Below the pieces are notes generated by a model. It was not told where the DNA came from. It ran no database searches and worked only from the letters and a program-made list of their open reading frames with translations. Below are positions 34,334-46,399 of a stretch of DNA of 64,000 nt, piece by piece. The translations under genes and the position numbers were made by a program. Source of the DNA: Rotaria macrura (lineage: Eukaryota > Rotifera > Eurotatoria > Philodinida > Philodinidae); contig OENT01000521.1 of assembly GCA_900239685.1 (NCBI GenBank), positions 33,489 to 97,488 of the forward strand. Reading direction: 5' to 3'. Position 1 is the first letter of the stretch. Each line of letters opens with the position of its first letter.

Positions 34334-35332
34334 ATGCCATCGCCCAATGTGACTGCGAAAGATCCACTTAAAGCAATTGCAAATAGCATCAGCCTTTATG
34401 GTGGTATAATCATCTTTTTAATCGGTTCTGCTGGCAATACTCTCAATGTTCTGGTTTTGTCACAAGGTTCTCTTCGTATCAATTCATGTGCATTTCTCTT
34501 TCTTGCTTCATCAGTAGCTAATTTCATTTCTATTTTCTTTGGCCTTGTTACTCGTGTGATGACTGGTGGAGGAGCTGATATAGCAGATACAGTCAGTTGG
34601 GTTTGCAAAGGTCGTGCTTTTCTGCTATTCAGCTCCCGAACAATCTCATTTTGGCTTATTACATTAGCAAGTGTTGATCGATGGCTTGTATCATGCACGA
34701 ATGCTCGAATTCGACAATTGTCCACATTGAAGACTGCTCAACGCGGCGTCTTGGTTGTTTCAGTTTTATCGATTTTGCTCTATTTTCAAACTCTATTTTG
34801 CTATCAGGCTAATCTAACCGATGCTCTACTCTCATGTTATGGTTCAACAGTGCCATGTGTAATCGTGATGGATATAAGCTATGCATTGGTTACTGTTGCA
34901 TTACCATTAAGTGGCATGATCATGTTCGGTTTGATGACTATTTACAATGTACGTCAAAGTGGAAAGCGTATACATTCAACAGGTATGCAAACCGACAGTC
35001 AGACGACGAGACATTCCGACTTACATAGTCAATCGTCGAGGAAAACAGACAATCAACTACTTGTCATGTTATTCGCACAAATCATAGTACTTTCTATCCT
35101 CACTGTTCCACAAGGCTTTGAAAAGCTGTACACAACATTCATAAATTATAATACGAAACCCATTCAAGAAATATACCTTCACGAGTTTTTGTACAACACT
35201 TTTCTTCTTCTATCATTTTTGGCCAACGGCATTTCATTCTATCTCTACATTTTGACAGGTGGAAGTGTTTTTCGCAAAGCAGTTAGGAAAGTTTTCATGA
35301 TAGCCATTCAAAAGATGAAATGTCGTCGTTAA
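34334..35332 (+). CDS. Orphan rhodopsin-like 7TM receptor, 332 residues
   Basis: Single exon. Seven hydrophobic segments. TM1 carries the class A GN signature (IGSAGNTLNVLVLS), TM3 ends VDRW in place of DRY, and a TM3/ECL2 cysteine pair is plausible (WVCKG and LLSCYGS/VPC). TM6 contains ILTVPQGF and TM7 NGISFYLY in place of NPxxY. The third loop is Ser/Thr/Gln-rich, the tail short and basic. Resembles the large set of orphan peptide-receptor-like 7TM proteins of bdelloids; ligand unknown. The start is chosen because the alternative ATG ten codons earlier abuts the TATA box. AATAAA follows at 35409. Confidence 0.85.
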   Translation: MPSPNVTAKDPLKAIANSISLYGGIIIFLIGSAGNTLNVLVLSQGSLRINSCAFLFLASSVANFISIFFGLVTRVMTGGGADIADTVSWVCKGRAFLLFSSRTISFWLITLASVDRWLVSCTNARIRQLSTLKTAQRGVLVVSVLSILLYFQTLFCYQANLTDALLSCYGSTVPCVIVMDISYALVTVALPLSGMIMFGLMTIYNVRQSGKRIHSTGMQTDSQTTRHSDLHSQSSRKTDNQLLVMLFAQIIVLSILTVPQGFEKLYTTFINYNTKPIQEIYLHEFLYNTFLLLSFLANGISFYLYILTGGSVFRKAVRKVFMIAIQKMKCRR

Positions 35333-35408
35333 TTAACTCAGACATTTACAAAAGAACATATACATATCAATATCGGACAATTTAAACACATGTATTTCGT
35401 TGTGTCGT

Positions 35409-35414
35409 AATAAA
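35409..35414 (+). terminator. Polyadenylation signal AATAAA of the 34334 receptor gene
   Basis: 77 bp after the stop codon at 35330-35332. Confidence 0.55.
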
Positions 35415-37630
35415 ATATGTAAAATGTAATTCAAAGTTTTATAGTCTCAATTGCTAGAATATGGCTTTGCTTTTTGTACTCTGAAGTTTGAGGCCCTCTT
35501 CTAAAGACGAACTTTCTGCTAGGTGGAACTGAATTTAGAAATATAATCCATCTCGACTTGTTTTGTAATTGAATATATTTCTCTTGTATAACGAAGGGAC
35601 AAGTGGTTTTCGATTACATCCACTTAGCTGTGATTACCATTCCAAATGGTGTTGAATGCAATGACTTCTGCGTGATTCTATGAAATAAAGTTTATCGAAA
35701 AATCTTATACATTCTCCTCAGCTGATTGCTGTTGAACAAATAAGTTTGGTTCAAAGAAGGAACCGAAATATTCTGTCATCCCTCCAAAAGTTTTGGAAAA
35801 CAAGATACTTGTTACTTTTCACAAAAAAAGATTTAATTGAGAAAAGGGAAAAAAGGGGCATGTAGCTTCCGTCCGTAAGACAGCAACAAAACAGTTGCAG
35901 AAGATTAAAAGCTAAGTAATTGTCAATAATTTATATGCATTTATCATTTTTTCCGATATAACAAAAACGTCGGATATACGAAAGATCGTTAAAGCAGTAA
36001 CTGGAGATCGGATGAAATGGTTTAAACTTTGGAGACCACAGCCTACTTTTACGTGATTCCGTGTATCCTATAGTTGAGATATAGCCCAAAAATAAAGATC
36101 TTTAATTCAAGAAAACGATGATGTTTTTTTTTAATTTCGATTACCATCTCCGCTTTTTTGAATTTGGAAGGCAAGCCGAGGAAACGATATATATATATAT
36201 ATCACATCACAAGTAATTGACATTTTCGTTAATGGAAAAGTTGTCGTTGTAAGGATAGGACTTTCTCTTGTTAGAGGTACCATTTTGAATGAAAATATAA
36301 CTTTTCATTCTGTATATTCACGTATAGTCAACATGATAATCTTTAAATACTGCAGTGAGTATCCTTAAACTAAAAGATCAATAATGAAACGGAGTTCAGT
36401 CGTAATTTCTCACAGGCACAGCAATACCTACTCCTTATCATTAATATTGTACATTTTTAGGTCTCTTGGAGTATGCAAGTCATATATATAAACAGAAAAA
36501 AATGATCCTGTTAGATAGACTCCAGAGAATCTGTAACAGGGAAGGATGTCCATATCTACGTTTTCAACATCAAGTTGATTGATTTTGAATACAGTCAAGT
36601 CAGAAGTCGTTATACATCAGAGGGTGACGTATTGATATGATCCGGGGCTATGAACGTGAAAAATATTCGATCAAGACAGATTTCTATTTAGTTATGACTA
36701 TACGAAAATTGTATTCATGATTTTTCATAAGATGAGACGAAACTGATAATCAGTGTGTCACCAGCATATTTCAATCGAAGGAAACGTTTTTTTTATTGAA
36801 CTATGCAAACCTAATATTTTGCATTTGATTCGAGAAACGTGTAATGTTTTCGAATAAAAAGCAACCAGTCGGTTGGCTATTAAATACGTCTTCAAATGTC
36901 TAGATAAAATTGTCGTAAGATCCGAAAATGAATGAGACATTCTCATTTTTCCTGGTTCTTCATCACTCAATGAAGCCTATTCAAGAAATAGATTTTCTGA
37001 TGAAGAAATCATTTTTCACCTTACGACAAAGTCTGTACAGATCACTGCCAAGATGTGGTTATCACCCTACCCGATATTAAAAGCCGGCAGAATGAGCAGG
37101 CTGAATTCTGGTTGCTACTTGAGAAACGGTATGCTCTTGTTTTCTGTACAAGCGTCCTTTCTTCTCCTAGCAAGACGCGCATCAGTTCAAATGAAATTGT
37201 CTTTTCTTCATCCATCCACACGGCTTCTAAAAGGGGCCATGGCGTGGTTGGGTCGACTTTGCCACACGAGTCAGTCTTCCACGTGTGCATTCTATGGAAA
37301 TTCCATAAACGAAAAAAGAACTATGCGAAAAGCCTCATAGTCATGCATTCGGCACATAATAGTGGTTGCAGCACTACAACACTTTCGATATTACGGGCAA
37401 TTGCGTAATGGCACGTGTTTAGCCTTGTCATCAAGAAGAAAGATTGTTCTGTTTCTAACATCCTTAAATTTCGTCGTCATCCTCTTTAGTTTTTTACCCT
37501 AATAATCAATTGTGTTTTATTCCAGTCAATACGTATAACCATAACCTTTCTCCCTATCGACCGGAGAGATCTCACTTCCGTACAATACATAGTTCTAGAA
37601 GGCTCTCGGCTAATAGGTATCACAAGAGTT
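35415..37630. other. Intergenic; (TA)n microsatellite near 36190-36203, no supported gene
   Basis: A (TA)7-type run sits at 36190. Overlapping 80-117-codon ORFs lie on both strands at 37042-37408 with no recognisable motif or splice sites; which strand, if any, codes cannot be told. Confidence 0.35.
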
Positions 37631-37634
37631 CACT

Positions 37635-37708
37635 GTGTTGGGGGTGAGCGCTTCGTCATTGGTAAGGACAAGACTCATAGCAATATGTCCACACCCGCAC
37701 CCTCGATC
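37635..37708. repeat. Short TG/CA-family element
   Basis: GTGTTGGGGGTGAGC at the left and CCACACCCGCACCCTC at the right, 40-50 bp apart, G-rich to C-rich polarity. Confidence 0.45.
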
Positions 37709-37709
37709 T

Positions 37710-39090
37710 TTGAAGAAATATTTAACTAAACAAAAGTTTTGGGGTAGATTGCGAGGTAGAATTACACAGATTATATATCAGTTAAATTACTGTAGCACAT
37801 ATCTATATCAAACTTTAACTATCTAAATAGTTCTCAAGAATCCTTACAAAACGATATTTGAATACAATCGAGTATGCTGAACTACTTAGTCTTTTCTTTT
37901 CACCCTTGAGTTTTATAAGACATTGGATTCCAACGTATAATTAGACCTTTCAGAGTATTTTGAAAGGAGAACTGGAACTGGTATAAGTTCCTAGTTGTTT
38001 GAAAAGAATTGAATCGACTAACCAAATCGTTTTTTCAAGAAGTGGAACACAAAGATGAATAAAACCGCTCAATTGCACACATGGAAAGAAAAAGTATAAT
38101 TGCTGCCTCATTGACAGATATTCAGGTCAAATTTATGATCATATTATTGCGTCCTCTATTACTCTCTATACTTTTTCACTCTCAGGTTTCCTTCTCATAA
38201 ACCTCTCAATTTAATATGTATATGTCGTGCACTAATTTTTGTTTATTGTGGCTAAAGTTAAAGTTATCTATAAGCCGTTTTATTGTCATAGCAAAATATG
38301 CATGGTGTTTTCTGTCACTGGGACGAAGTTTGTCTATGACAAAGAAGCATGAGGACTTACCACACACTTCATTAATTAAATAAAGCAACATTATACATAA
38401 ATAAATAAAAATTATAACAGAAAGTGATCGGTTATGGAACTCATTTCCGAAAAAATTAATCAGATTCAAGAATCGGAAGTTGACAGAGGTCGGCTTATCA
38501 TAAAATCGCAAAACGAAACGTATTAAGCTAAGCACTAGGTACTACACAGTGTAGAGGGGAGTTTTTCTAACGCATCCCTGGACACGATAATTGTGTAAGA
38601 CTGGAAAATCATTATTGAAAATAACAGCAATCACTTAAGATCGCGTGAAGTACTTATCGGCATTACAAGATTTGCATTGCTAACTAATTCTTGTATGTTG
38701 GGATAAACTAAGAACGTTTAATTGAATCTATACAGTTTTTCATGAATCTCAATCAGAATTCTATGGATTTTCTTGTGAAAACTGGTATTTTAGCTTATTT
38801 GAGGCTTTTTAAGACCATTCTAGTAGTTGGAATGCGTTTCCTAATAGATGTTATACTTATCATTAGGTCACCAAGTCGTAGCGTACTATGAAGAACATTG
38901 ATGACACATTGATAAAAACGTTTCCAAAGTACAGGGGTATTCCAAGTGTAAGAGAATTCACGTGCGATAAAATCAACAATAGGCTATCACAAAAAATTAG
39001 AGTTCAAAATTGACCATTAGATGGATGAAGTTGGTTTTAAATCTTCCCAAGTATTAGTTATATGATGTGATAAATGTGAAGGCATACCCA
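37710..39090. other. Intergenic, no supported gene
   Basis: Contains a minus-strand 109-codon ORF (38206-38535) with a hydrophobic stretch but no family signature; treated as chance. Confidence 0.35.
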
Positions 39091-39216
39091 AGTTAGCTCC
39101 TGGTTGATTCCACGTTGACTTCAACCTGACTTCAGCTGGACTCCAACTTGACTCCAGCCTGACTCCAGTCTGACCCCAGTCTGACTGCAGCCTAACTTTA
39201 GGTTGACTTCAGGCTG
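39091..39216. repeat. 11-bp tandem repeat (TTGACTCCAGCC type), about 11 copies
   Basis: Successive units such as TTGACTTCAACC, TGACTTCAGCT, GGACTCCAACT, TGACTCCAGCC, TGACTCCAGTC, TGACCCCAGTC, TGACTGCAGCC and TGACTTCAGGC, spaced 10-12 bp. Confidence 0.8.
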
Positions 39217-39327
39217 ACTCAAAAATGTTTTTGGAGTCAAATGAGTCACGCTTTTCCTCCTTTGGTTTCCTCTCATCTTATGACAAATCATGAATATAGC
39301 CTACGTATATTCATAACTAGATATAAA

Positions 39328-39376
39328 GGGTATGGGTGTTGGTTAAATCAATGTGATGTTCTCCACCCACATCCTC
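39328..39376. repeat. Minimal TG/CA-family locus
   Basis: GGGTATGGGTGTTGG followed 20 bp later by CCACCCACATCCTC, same polarity as the larger members. Confidence 0.35.
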
Positions 39377-40201
39377 AATGAAAGTCCTCTAGTTACTCAT
39401 AGAAAAGAAAATATAATTTTTTATTGTACTGACACTCCATTCATTTTTATCTGTCACAGGAAAGAAATTTTGATGATTCAGTCAGGATCATCAACTTACG
39501 TCGGATGTCTAGTTGTATTCTCATTATCTTCAAAGAGACAAGTTCAGATTTTAAATTTCGTCCCATAGGTAATTACACAAAATACCAGCGTATATTTTTG
39601 TTTTTGAAGACTTACAAGCCTTGCTCGAGTTGCTATAAGCTTTCTTGAATGGTTGATAAGCACTATAAAACTTATTTAGCAATCAATTACGATGGAGAAA
39701 AACGCAATTATATTGTACCCCTAGAAAAAACTAAATGAATTTTGCATCGCATGTTATATTTTACTTTCCTGTAACGTGCTATATATTTTTGATAGTATTC
39801 AATTAGAAAAATCCCTTAGATAGTTGACAGACCTTTAGTAAAGTAGAAGTTTTTTGGAACTTTGCCATAGCATGTTCCAATGGCTCAGTATTTTGAAATA
39901 AATATTTAATAGTAAGTAGAACTCACTGAGAAACATGGCAAGAAATGATTTCACCTGAAAATGTCGAGTCATTAGTGAGATATCATTGCATTAGGAGCCC
40001 CCATCATGAAGAGGATCCCTTTTAGAGCTTTTTCTACAATGCTCATCAAAATCCGAGGAATGAGTATTTTTTGAAACACTTTGCGCCAAAAATCTTAGAA
40101 CTCTTCCCTCTACAACATAGTTTACATTGAGCTAGATCTGACGACCTCAATGGAGCAGCTCTGAATGAAATCGTTTGTGATTTATATGGACTGGCTCTAA
40201 T

Positions 40202-41674
40202 GGTGACTGGACAATTCGTCGCCGGACAATTCGTCGCGGACAATTCGTTGCAGACAATTCGTCGCACAGACTATTGGTCGCGCTGACAATTCGTCGTATA
40301 GACAATTCGTCGTATACATAATTACATGTAACACAATTAATGTAGAGGTAGAGAGACAAATTTATTTATAGAATAGTCCTTGTGAGAGGAAGATTAATTT
40401 TATTGAGAAATAAAAAATTACAGAAAAAGGAAAGTAAAAAATACAGATAGACCAAACAAGAAAAATACAAAAAACAGTGAAAATCATTTCTTTAAATTTA
40501 AATTTACCTTTGCGATCCCGATTCTGGCATCGAAAAATCATTTTCACATCAGTTTTTTTTTCTAAAGTATAAATGTAAGCTTCATAAGCAAGCATCGATT
40601 TTCCTTTCTCGCTTGAGAATTTCTTGGTTGTTTTCGTCCTTCTTCAAACAGTATTATATAATTGTGATATTTTTAAAATAAGTGCCTCGCTTTGCTTTCT
40701 AGAATTATTTCATATTTAACATTCAAATTAATTTTTTCCTATTTATTCGAGAATACTATTAGAACCGTGTCTTCTTGATTGCGGGCGGTTTATTCTTAAT
40801 TGGAGGGGGGAAATGACAGCAAAGTAGAATCCAGGGGGAGAGAGAAAAATGACCGCAGATTGGAAAATGTTCGTACGATGTAAATAAGTGAAAATAGATA
40901 CAAGGATATTGTGAACGAATATGACTTTTTGAGAAATAAATAAACTGATTAGAGCTAGTCCAATGATGAATATCATATGTTATCCAGACGATTCTTATGC
41001 ATGTGGTTATTACTAAAGTATTTAAAGTGAATAAAAAAAGTAAAATGAATTAAATCAAAATTTCGACACATAGTAACGATAGCTTTTCTAAAACTACCAC
41101 ACAATTCGGCAAGAATGCCATAACGTTTAAAAAGTATCATTTTCTTTTGCGGCGAACGAAAAAAAATGAAAATCAAGTATGGGTTTGCACTCATAAGTTA
41201 TGCAACACTACCATAACCATACACGAAGGTTAACTGTTTTCTTTCTTTTCTTCTCATTTATGGTGCTTTTGTTTTCACCAATAAATTAGTATCTTCACTT
41301 CATTGTACGAAAATATTCCAGCTAGCGGTCACTTTTGTATCTCCTCCTGGATTCTACTTTGCCGTCATTTCCCCCCTCCAATTAAGAAAAAACCGCCCGC
41401 AATCAAGAGGTAGCCATTAGAACATTGATTTATCACTTGATGAGATAACAGAGTTAACAAAATTTACAAGTTTATTCATTAATTGAAACACAGTTTTAGT
41501 TAAGCCAATTAACAATAAAAAACATAACACTGTTATAATAATTCACACTATACTCTTTACGAAACGTCTGACAATAAATTGTCCATGCGACGAATTGTCT
41601 GGCGACGAATTGTCTGTGCAACGAATTGTCTGCGACGAATTGTCCGCGACGAATTGTCCGGCGACGAATTCACC
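40202..41674. mobile_element. Element with ends built of GACAATTCGTCG tandem repeats (1.47 kb)
   Basis: The left end (40202-40320) has about seven copies of a 14-16-bp unit with core GACAATTCGTCG. The right end (41570-41674) has six or seven copies of its reverse complement CGACGAATTGTC. The termini read GGTGACTGGACAATTCGTCG and, inverted, GGTGAATTCGTCGCCGGACA. The interior is AT-rich without a transposase and is itself interrupted by 40766-41415. No target duplication could be fixed. Confidence 0.8.
40766..41415. mobile_element. 650-bp non-autonomous element nested in the 40202-41674 element
   Basis: An 8-bp target duplication ATTAGAAC lies at 40758-40765 and 41416-41423. Inverted arms of about 85 bp share CTTGATTGCGGGCGGTTT, CTTAATTGGAGGGGGGAAAT and AAAGTAGAATCCAGG. 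Length of the duplication fits hAT-type transposition; no transposase frame. Confidence 0.8.
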
Positions 41675-42069
41675 TAGCACCCAAGCTGTATTTATAGAAA
41701 AATGAAATTTACTATGCACATCGCTAGACTACCTAGATATGCCTGAAAAGATACAGAAGAGTTTTGAAATAAATATCAAGGATATCGTACCTACGTCAGA
41801 AGCAGACTTTTCATTTGAATGATTCAAGCAGCACTGATATCCTGTCACATAGCATCATTGCATGCGATCAAGACGAGGTTTTTAATGCACACTGCTTGTC
41901 GGATTCATACGCTTCCGTGTTTCAAAACAAAGCCTTTTGAAAAAAAAGGAAAATTAACTCATGAACAGAAAGAAGTAAAATCATTAGTGCAAAAACAACA
42001 TGCGAAGAATTTACAGTCTCGGTGTCATAAAATAAACGGAATCTAAGATGTTTATATCATTTTTACACC

Positions 42070-43083
42070 ATGGCAAACCTTGAAACAGCTCTTATTATTA
42101 CACAATGGTTCACTTATATCTTCTCGATACCGGTGATCGCTTTTGGCGTCACTGGAGCTATTCTAAACATTTTGATATTTACTAAAAAGAAAAACTTTTG
42201 GCTTAATACAAGTATCAATTACTTACTGGCTGGTGCAGTGTTGACTGCAATCCATTTGTCGGGAATTTATATACAAAGCATTCTTGTTAATGGTTTTGGC
42301 GTGGGTCTCTACGTTGTGAGTGATGCTGCTTGTAGTGAACACAATTACCTGATGTATGTGACCACTGTTTCGGCCCTTTCATTTCCGTGTTGGGCAGCAT
42401 TTGATCAATACGCTGCGACATCTCGAAATGCCAGTTTTCGTAATCGCTGGAGTTCAATTCGACTTGTTCGTTTGGCAATTGTTAGTACGGTTGCATTTTG
42501 GGCTATTACGTACGTGCCAGTAATCTTTGTCTGCGGTGCCGTTGATGGTCAGTGTGTGCTGCGAAGCGGGCCGTATACAACATTCATTAACTATGTATTG
42601 ACACCTTTGGTCTTCGCCATCATTCCTATTTTGGTGATCTCCATTTTTACAATGGGTACTGTGAGAAATCTTCGCGGCGCTGTCGCTCAAGGGTCCCAAG
42701 AGCAATTATCCCAACAAGTTCGTCGTATGCTCTTTCCTCAATTAATTATATTAGCTGTTTCGGGTGTTCCATTCAGTTTTCAAGGTATCTATTTTGATTT
42801 AACCAGTCATATTGAGAAAGATTCTCTTCGTCGGAATGTCGAATATGTTACCCAGCAGGTCATTCTTTTATTATATCACTCCAATTATTTGTGCACGTTT
42901 TACATTTACTGGTACATGTCCAGCGAGGTGAGAAAAGGTGCCAAGCAGCTCTTCATGCAATATTTTCACAGAAATAACGTCAAACCTCTTGATCACACAA
43001 CTGAAAATCCAGTTTCGCTCCAAACACTCAAGACCACACAACTACCATCTGAAGACTGTAGAAAAGCAATAGAAAATCTTTAA
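42070..43083 (+). CDS. Orphan rhodopsin-like 7TM receptor, 337 residues
   Basis: Single exon, ATG in a good context (ACACCATGG). Seven hydrophobic segments. TM1 has GVTGAILNILIF in place of the usual GN, and TM3 ends FDQY in place of DRY. Cysteines at DAACSEH and DGQCVLR could form the TM3-ECL2 disulfide. TM6 is LIILAVSGVPFSFQGIYF; TM7 ends NYLCTFYIYWYMSS. The cytoplasmic tail is about 40 residues. Like the receptor at 34334 it fits the FMRFamide-receptor-like orphan set of bdelloids, but the two share little sequence. AATAAA at 43276. Confidence 0.85.
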   Translation: MANLETALIITQWFTYIFSIPVIAFGVTGAILNILIFTKKKNFWLNTSINYLLAGAVLTAIHLSGIYIQSILVNGFGVGLYVVSDAACSEHNYLMYVTTVSALSFPCWAAFDQYAATSRNASFRNRWSSIRLVRLAIVSTVAFWAITYVPVIFVCGAVDGQCVLRSGPYTTFINYVLTPLVFAIIPILVISIFTMGTVRNLRGAVAQGSQEQLSQQVRRMLFPQLIILAVSGVPFSFQGIYFDLTSHIEKDSLRRNVEYVTQQVILLLYHSNYLCTFYIYWYMSSEVRKGAKQLFMQYFHRNNVKPLDHTTENPVSLQTLKTTQLPSEDCRKAIENL

Positions 43084-43275
43084 TGCTATATAAATGGAAA
43101 ACAAGATTGAAGTAGAATGACAGTACTTTATATTCTCGATCTCTATCTACTCGTTTACTTTGCTTTCAATGTTGTTGCATCACTCACCGTTCATATTGCT
43201 CTTGTGTAATCACTTAAATGCTTCTTCGTATTTCATTGTACACCTCTGTGATCCTTAGATTTTTGAAGTGCAATA

Positions 43276-43281
43276 ATAAAT
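43276..43281 (+). terminator. Polyadenylation signal AATAAA of the 42070 receptor gene
   Basis: 193 bp after the stop codon, the first AATAAA downstream on this strand. Confidence 0.45.
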
Positions 43282-43649
43282 ATATGACGTCGACAGTGTC
43301 ACTGATGGCTTACTGTGAGCCTTTGTGACAGAGCTGGACAACTCATTTCGATTCAGAATGAATTCATATGAATGTATACGAGAAAAATCTCTGGCATCAT
43401 TGAATTTAGTATATTAGTCTTTAGTAGCTTTGTCTAGCCTCTTCGAATCAATGCCATAAAAGAACATTATTGTTTTAAATAATCACAATTACAATACTGA
43501 ATTGAAATTTCCTTTGTTTTGAATTGAATCAGATGAGCGAAGAGCGACGAGGAGGATTGAAAAAAAAGAGAACAAGAAATTCATTTTTCGACTAATTAAA
43601 AAACAGTAATCTCACTACGAGGAAATACGTTTTTTTGATTTGATTTGAC

Positions 43650-46080
43650 GTAAGTTATATCTCTTATTTTAACAAAAAATCGATACTCTAATGAAACTGA
43701 TTCGATTGTTTCTGTTATAGAGTATATTATCAAGAACATGAATAGCACCATCCAGTAGTTCATAAGCTTCAACGTCAACGACTGCTGAATCAATATTACT
43801 GTTGTTCTCATCTTCTTGAGATCGGGGATTATTAGTATTGTTCAACAACACTTCATATTTTTCAAAAGTTGCTTGTGATCTGTTGGTATTTTTCTGACGC
43901 TCTCTTGTTAGTCGAGAAAAATAAGATTTGTCATGAAAAAATCAAAATCTATAACAATAATTTATTGAGCATCTCTGCTTACTTGATATGTGATGCGCTT
44001 AGAAATTGATCTGGTTCGAAGATTAACTGACCTTATTTTTTAGCAGTCATCATGTGCTAAAACAATGAAAAATCCTATAAGCAAAGAATTGCAATATTGG
44101 TGAAAAATGTCCGTGCCTCTGTTACTTAACTGACATCCCATTTTACTCCTCCTTTTCGCCCTCATCATATTTCTGCAGAAGATAAGATCGTTGAGCGGAC
44201 GTAAATCCAATTTTTTTACGTGGACGAAAAATAGACGAACTGTTGAGGCCGCTGACTTCTTTTCAGTGGTACTCACAGCAGATAATCCAGGTAATTGCTT
44301 TGTATTATCATTTTCCAGCGATTATATGTGTATAATAGCTGCCTTGTCAAGCAGTCGATAATGCGGTATGACAATTTTCTTAGAGTCTAGAAGAAGATGT
44401 GCATGAAGATGATCTTTACGTCAGAATTGGATGATCCCATGTGTTTCCATACAATCAAAAGTAACAAATGATGAGCAATCTGTATCATAAATGACTGTAG
44501 TATCACTATCAATTGCAGTGTCATTGAATGAGATATCATGATTTGTAGCATCGTCTGCTACATGATCCGAGAGAACGACGAATAGAAATATTCTTATACA
44601 CACGATAAAAAAAGATATCAAATACTTTTATTGCCTTCAAAATCATCGTATTGTCACTTGTAATTGTCATGTCGAACGACAATCCGAAGTGGAACGAAAT
44701 CTGCATTCGATGATGAATTCTTCCTTGACCACTGAAAAGTTTGACCAGTCCCAACCAGTGTTTCCAATACCAGGTGTACCAAGCAGAAATAAATGTACAG
44801 AACATCAAATAATTCTGATTTACACTCGGATTTACAATTTGCTCTAAAAACCCCAGTGTACTGTGTACACTTTACAAAAACTATTTACACTTTGATTCTA
44901 GAACTTTACCTAATGTATAACAAATTAGGCTATGGCCTTTGAATTATTTTTGTTGTTCAAACACATTTTCTTCTCATGTTTTAAAAAATATTGTGTCAGA
45001 TGATGAAACAGTATGTCTACTTATCATTGATTTGCATGTGCACGCAAAGGGGTCGGAATGAGAGACTTAGCTACATTGTTCTTCATTTCAATCACATTTG
45101 CACCCTGATTGGTGTGATACACATAGACAGCATAATGTGACGATGACGATGCTGTAATTAAAATGAAGAAGTACAGTTGGTCCAAAACTCCGAGAAAGCC
45201 TTAGCCAAATATTTTTCAAGCAGGTGACCCATATATCTCTTGCACAGTCCTGTTGTCCCTGCTAATTACTTTCTAAATTTTAGTTTATATTCATTACTGC
45301 GAAACGAACAATAATTTTGTTTTTTAGATAAAAAACTTGGTCTCAGTACGCTTTGTACACTTTGGTGCCAAAGACAAAGTGTAAGCGAACACTTTGCTCT
45401 CATAATTAAAGTGTACATGTACATTTTGTTTTAAATTTCCATTGGAAACACTTGTCCCAACTCCAAATGATCGTCATACAGTAACTTTGATCTCTGTTTG
45501 TTCAGCCATTGATCAACGACCGACTATCACTGACACTAATTCATACGGAATATTGTTGAAATTCACAATTCCTTTCCATTTAGATTTTCTCGAAGCAGTA
45601 GAAACTGGTAGGCTGGATGCTTTGATGGTCATGTACAACGCCGATTTAGCCGTTTTCACAAAATCCGAGCTAGAGAAATCGTCATTTTTTCCTTGATAAA
45701 TCGACTTACATTCACTTTCATCACCACTGCCATTCTCGTGCAAGGTCCTTTACCTGACTGAGCCTCGAAAAAATTGAACTGACGAACAAAACACCTATAA
45801 GTTTATACAGTTGCTCTACAACAAGAACAGTATTCGATCCTTTGTAGCAGGCGGAATTATCAGTACAAATATAAGCAATGGCAATTTTACCGTCATTCTG
45901 TTTTGTGCAACACTATCTGAAAGGAGTGTTAAGGTATTTAGGGAAGCGATTTTGAACCCACTGCCTATCTTTGCAAATGATCATTACAGACATTTTAAAT
46001 TATTAATTATCCATTACAAGCTGTTACATAAAGGGTTTGGGAATGTCAAAGATCGTACCAGAAAGAGTTGAAATCCTTTA
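43650..46080 (-). pseudogene. Decayed minus-strand gene of unknown function, split by a hAT-like element
   Basis: Protein-like segments follow in order on the minus strand: QNDGKIAIAYICTDNSACYK (about 45900), SDFVKTAKSALYMTIKASSL (45690-45540), a frame crossing the insertion site with LELGLVKLFSGQGR…MTITSDNTMILKAIK (44760-44620), DTDCSSFVTFDC (44480), RPRKKIGFTSAQRSYLLQKY (44220-44150), FEPDQFLSASHIK (44015-43975) and FSRLTRERQKNTNRSQATFE … AYELLDGAIHVLDNILYN (43925-43700). The last three blocks resemble one DNA-binding-like protein. They sit in different frames and no valid acceptor is left before FSRLTRERQ. I do not recognise the family. Confidence 0.45.
44756..45453. mobile_element. 698-bp hAT-like non-autonomous element
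   Basis: Perfect 8-bp target duplication GTCCCAAC at 44748-44755 and 45454-45461. Ends CAGTGTTTCCAAT and, inverted, AAGTGTTTCCAAT, typical of hAT termini. Many subterminal ACACTTT/AAAGTGTAC words on both strands. No transposase frame. Confidence 0.88.
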
Positions 46081-46399
46081 CAAAAGCGATAGATGGGTTC
46101 CAGAGGCGTAGCTTAATATCACTGATCTTCGATACAAGATTAGTGAATATATGGCACTAATTTCTGATGAAACTATATTAGCTTTTTTTTTATTGCAGTT
46201 CTAGCGGTTTGGTGAAAAATCAAGCTCTACAGAAAAGTCGCTTTTTATTTTCTTCTTGTCTTTTTTATCTCTCACGTCACTTTATTTATAAATTTCTACA
46301 CATTTCTTCACCATCTTCAACAGAATAGTAGATATTTTTGGGTGGTCTTTACGAGCAAACCCTGAAAATGTCTCTGGAAAAGGAAGGAAGTAGTGTAGA

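Noticed and set aside
37042-37408. Overlapping 82- to 117-codon ORFs on both strands
   Set aside because: No recognisable domain, no splice sites, and neither strand is favoured.
38206-38535. 109-codon minus-strand ORF
   Set aside because: AT-rich, no motif; within chance for this composition.
41819-42046. 75-codon ORF just upstream of the receptor at 42070
   Set aside because: Lies in the 5' flank, no recognisable features, and a separate good start context exists at 42070.
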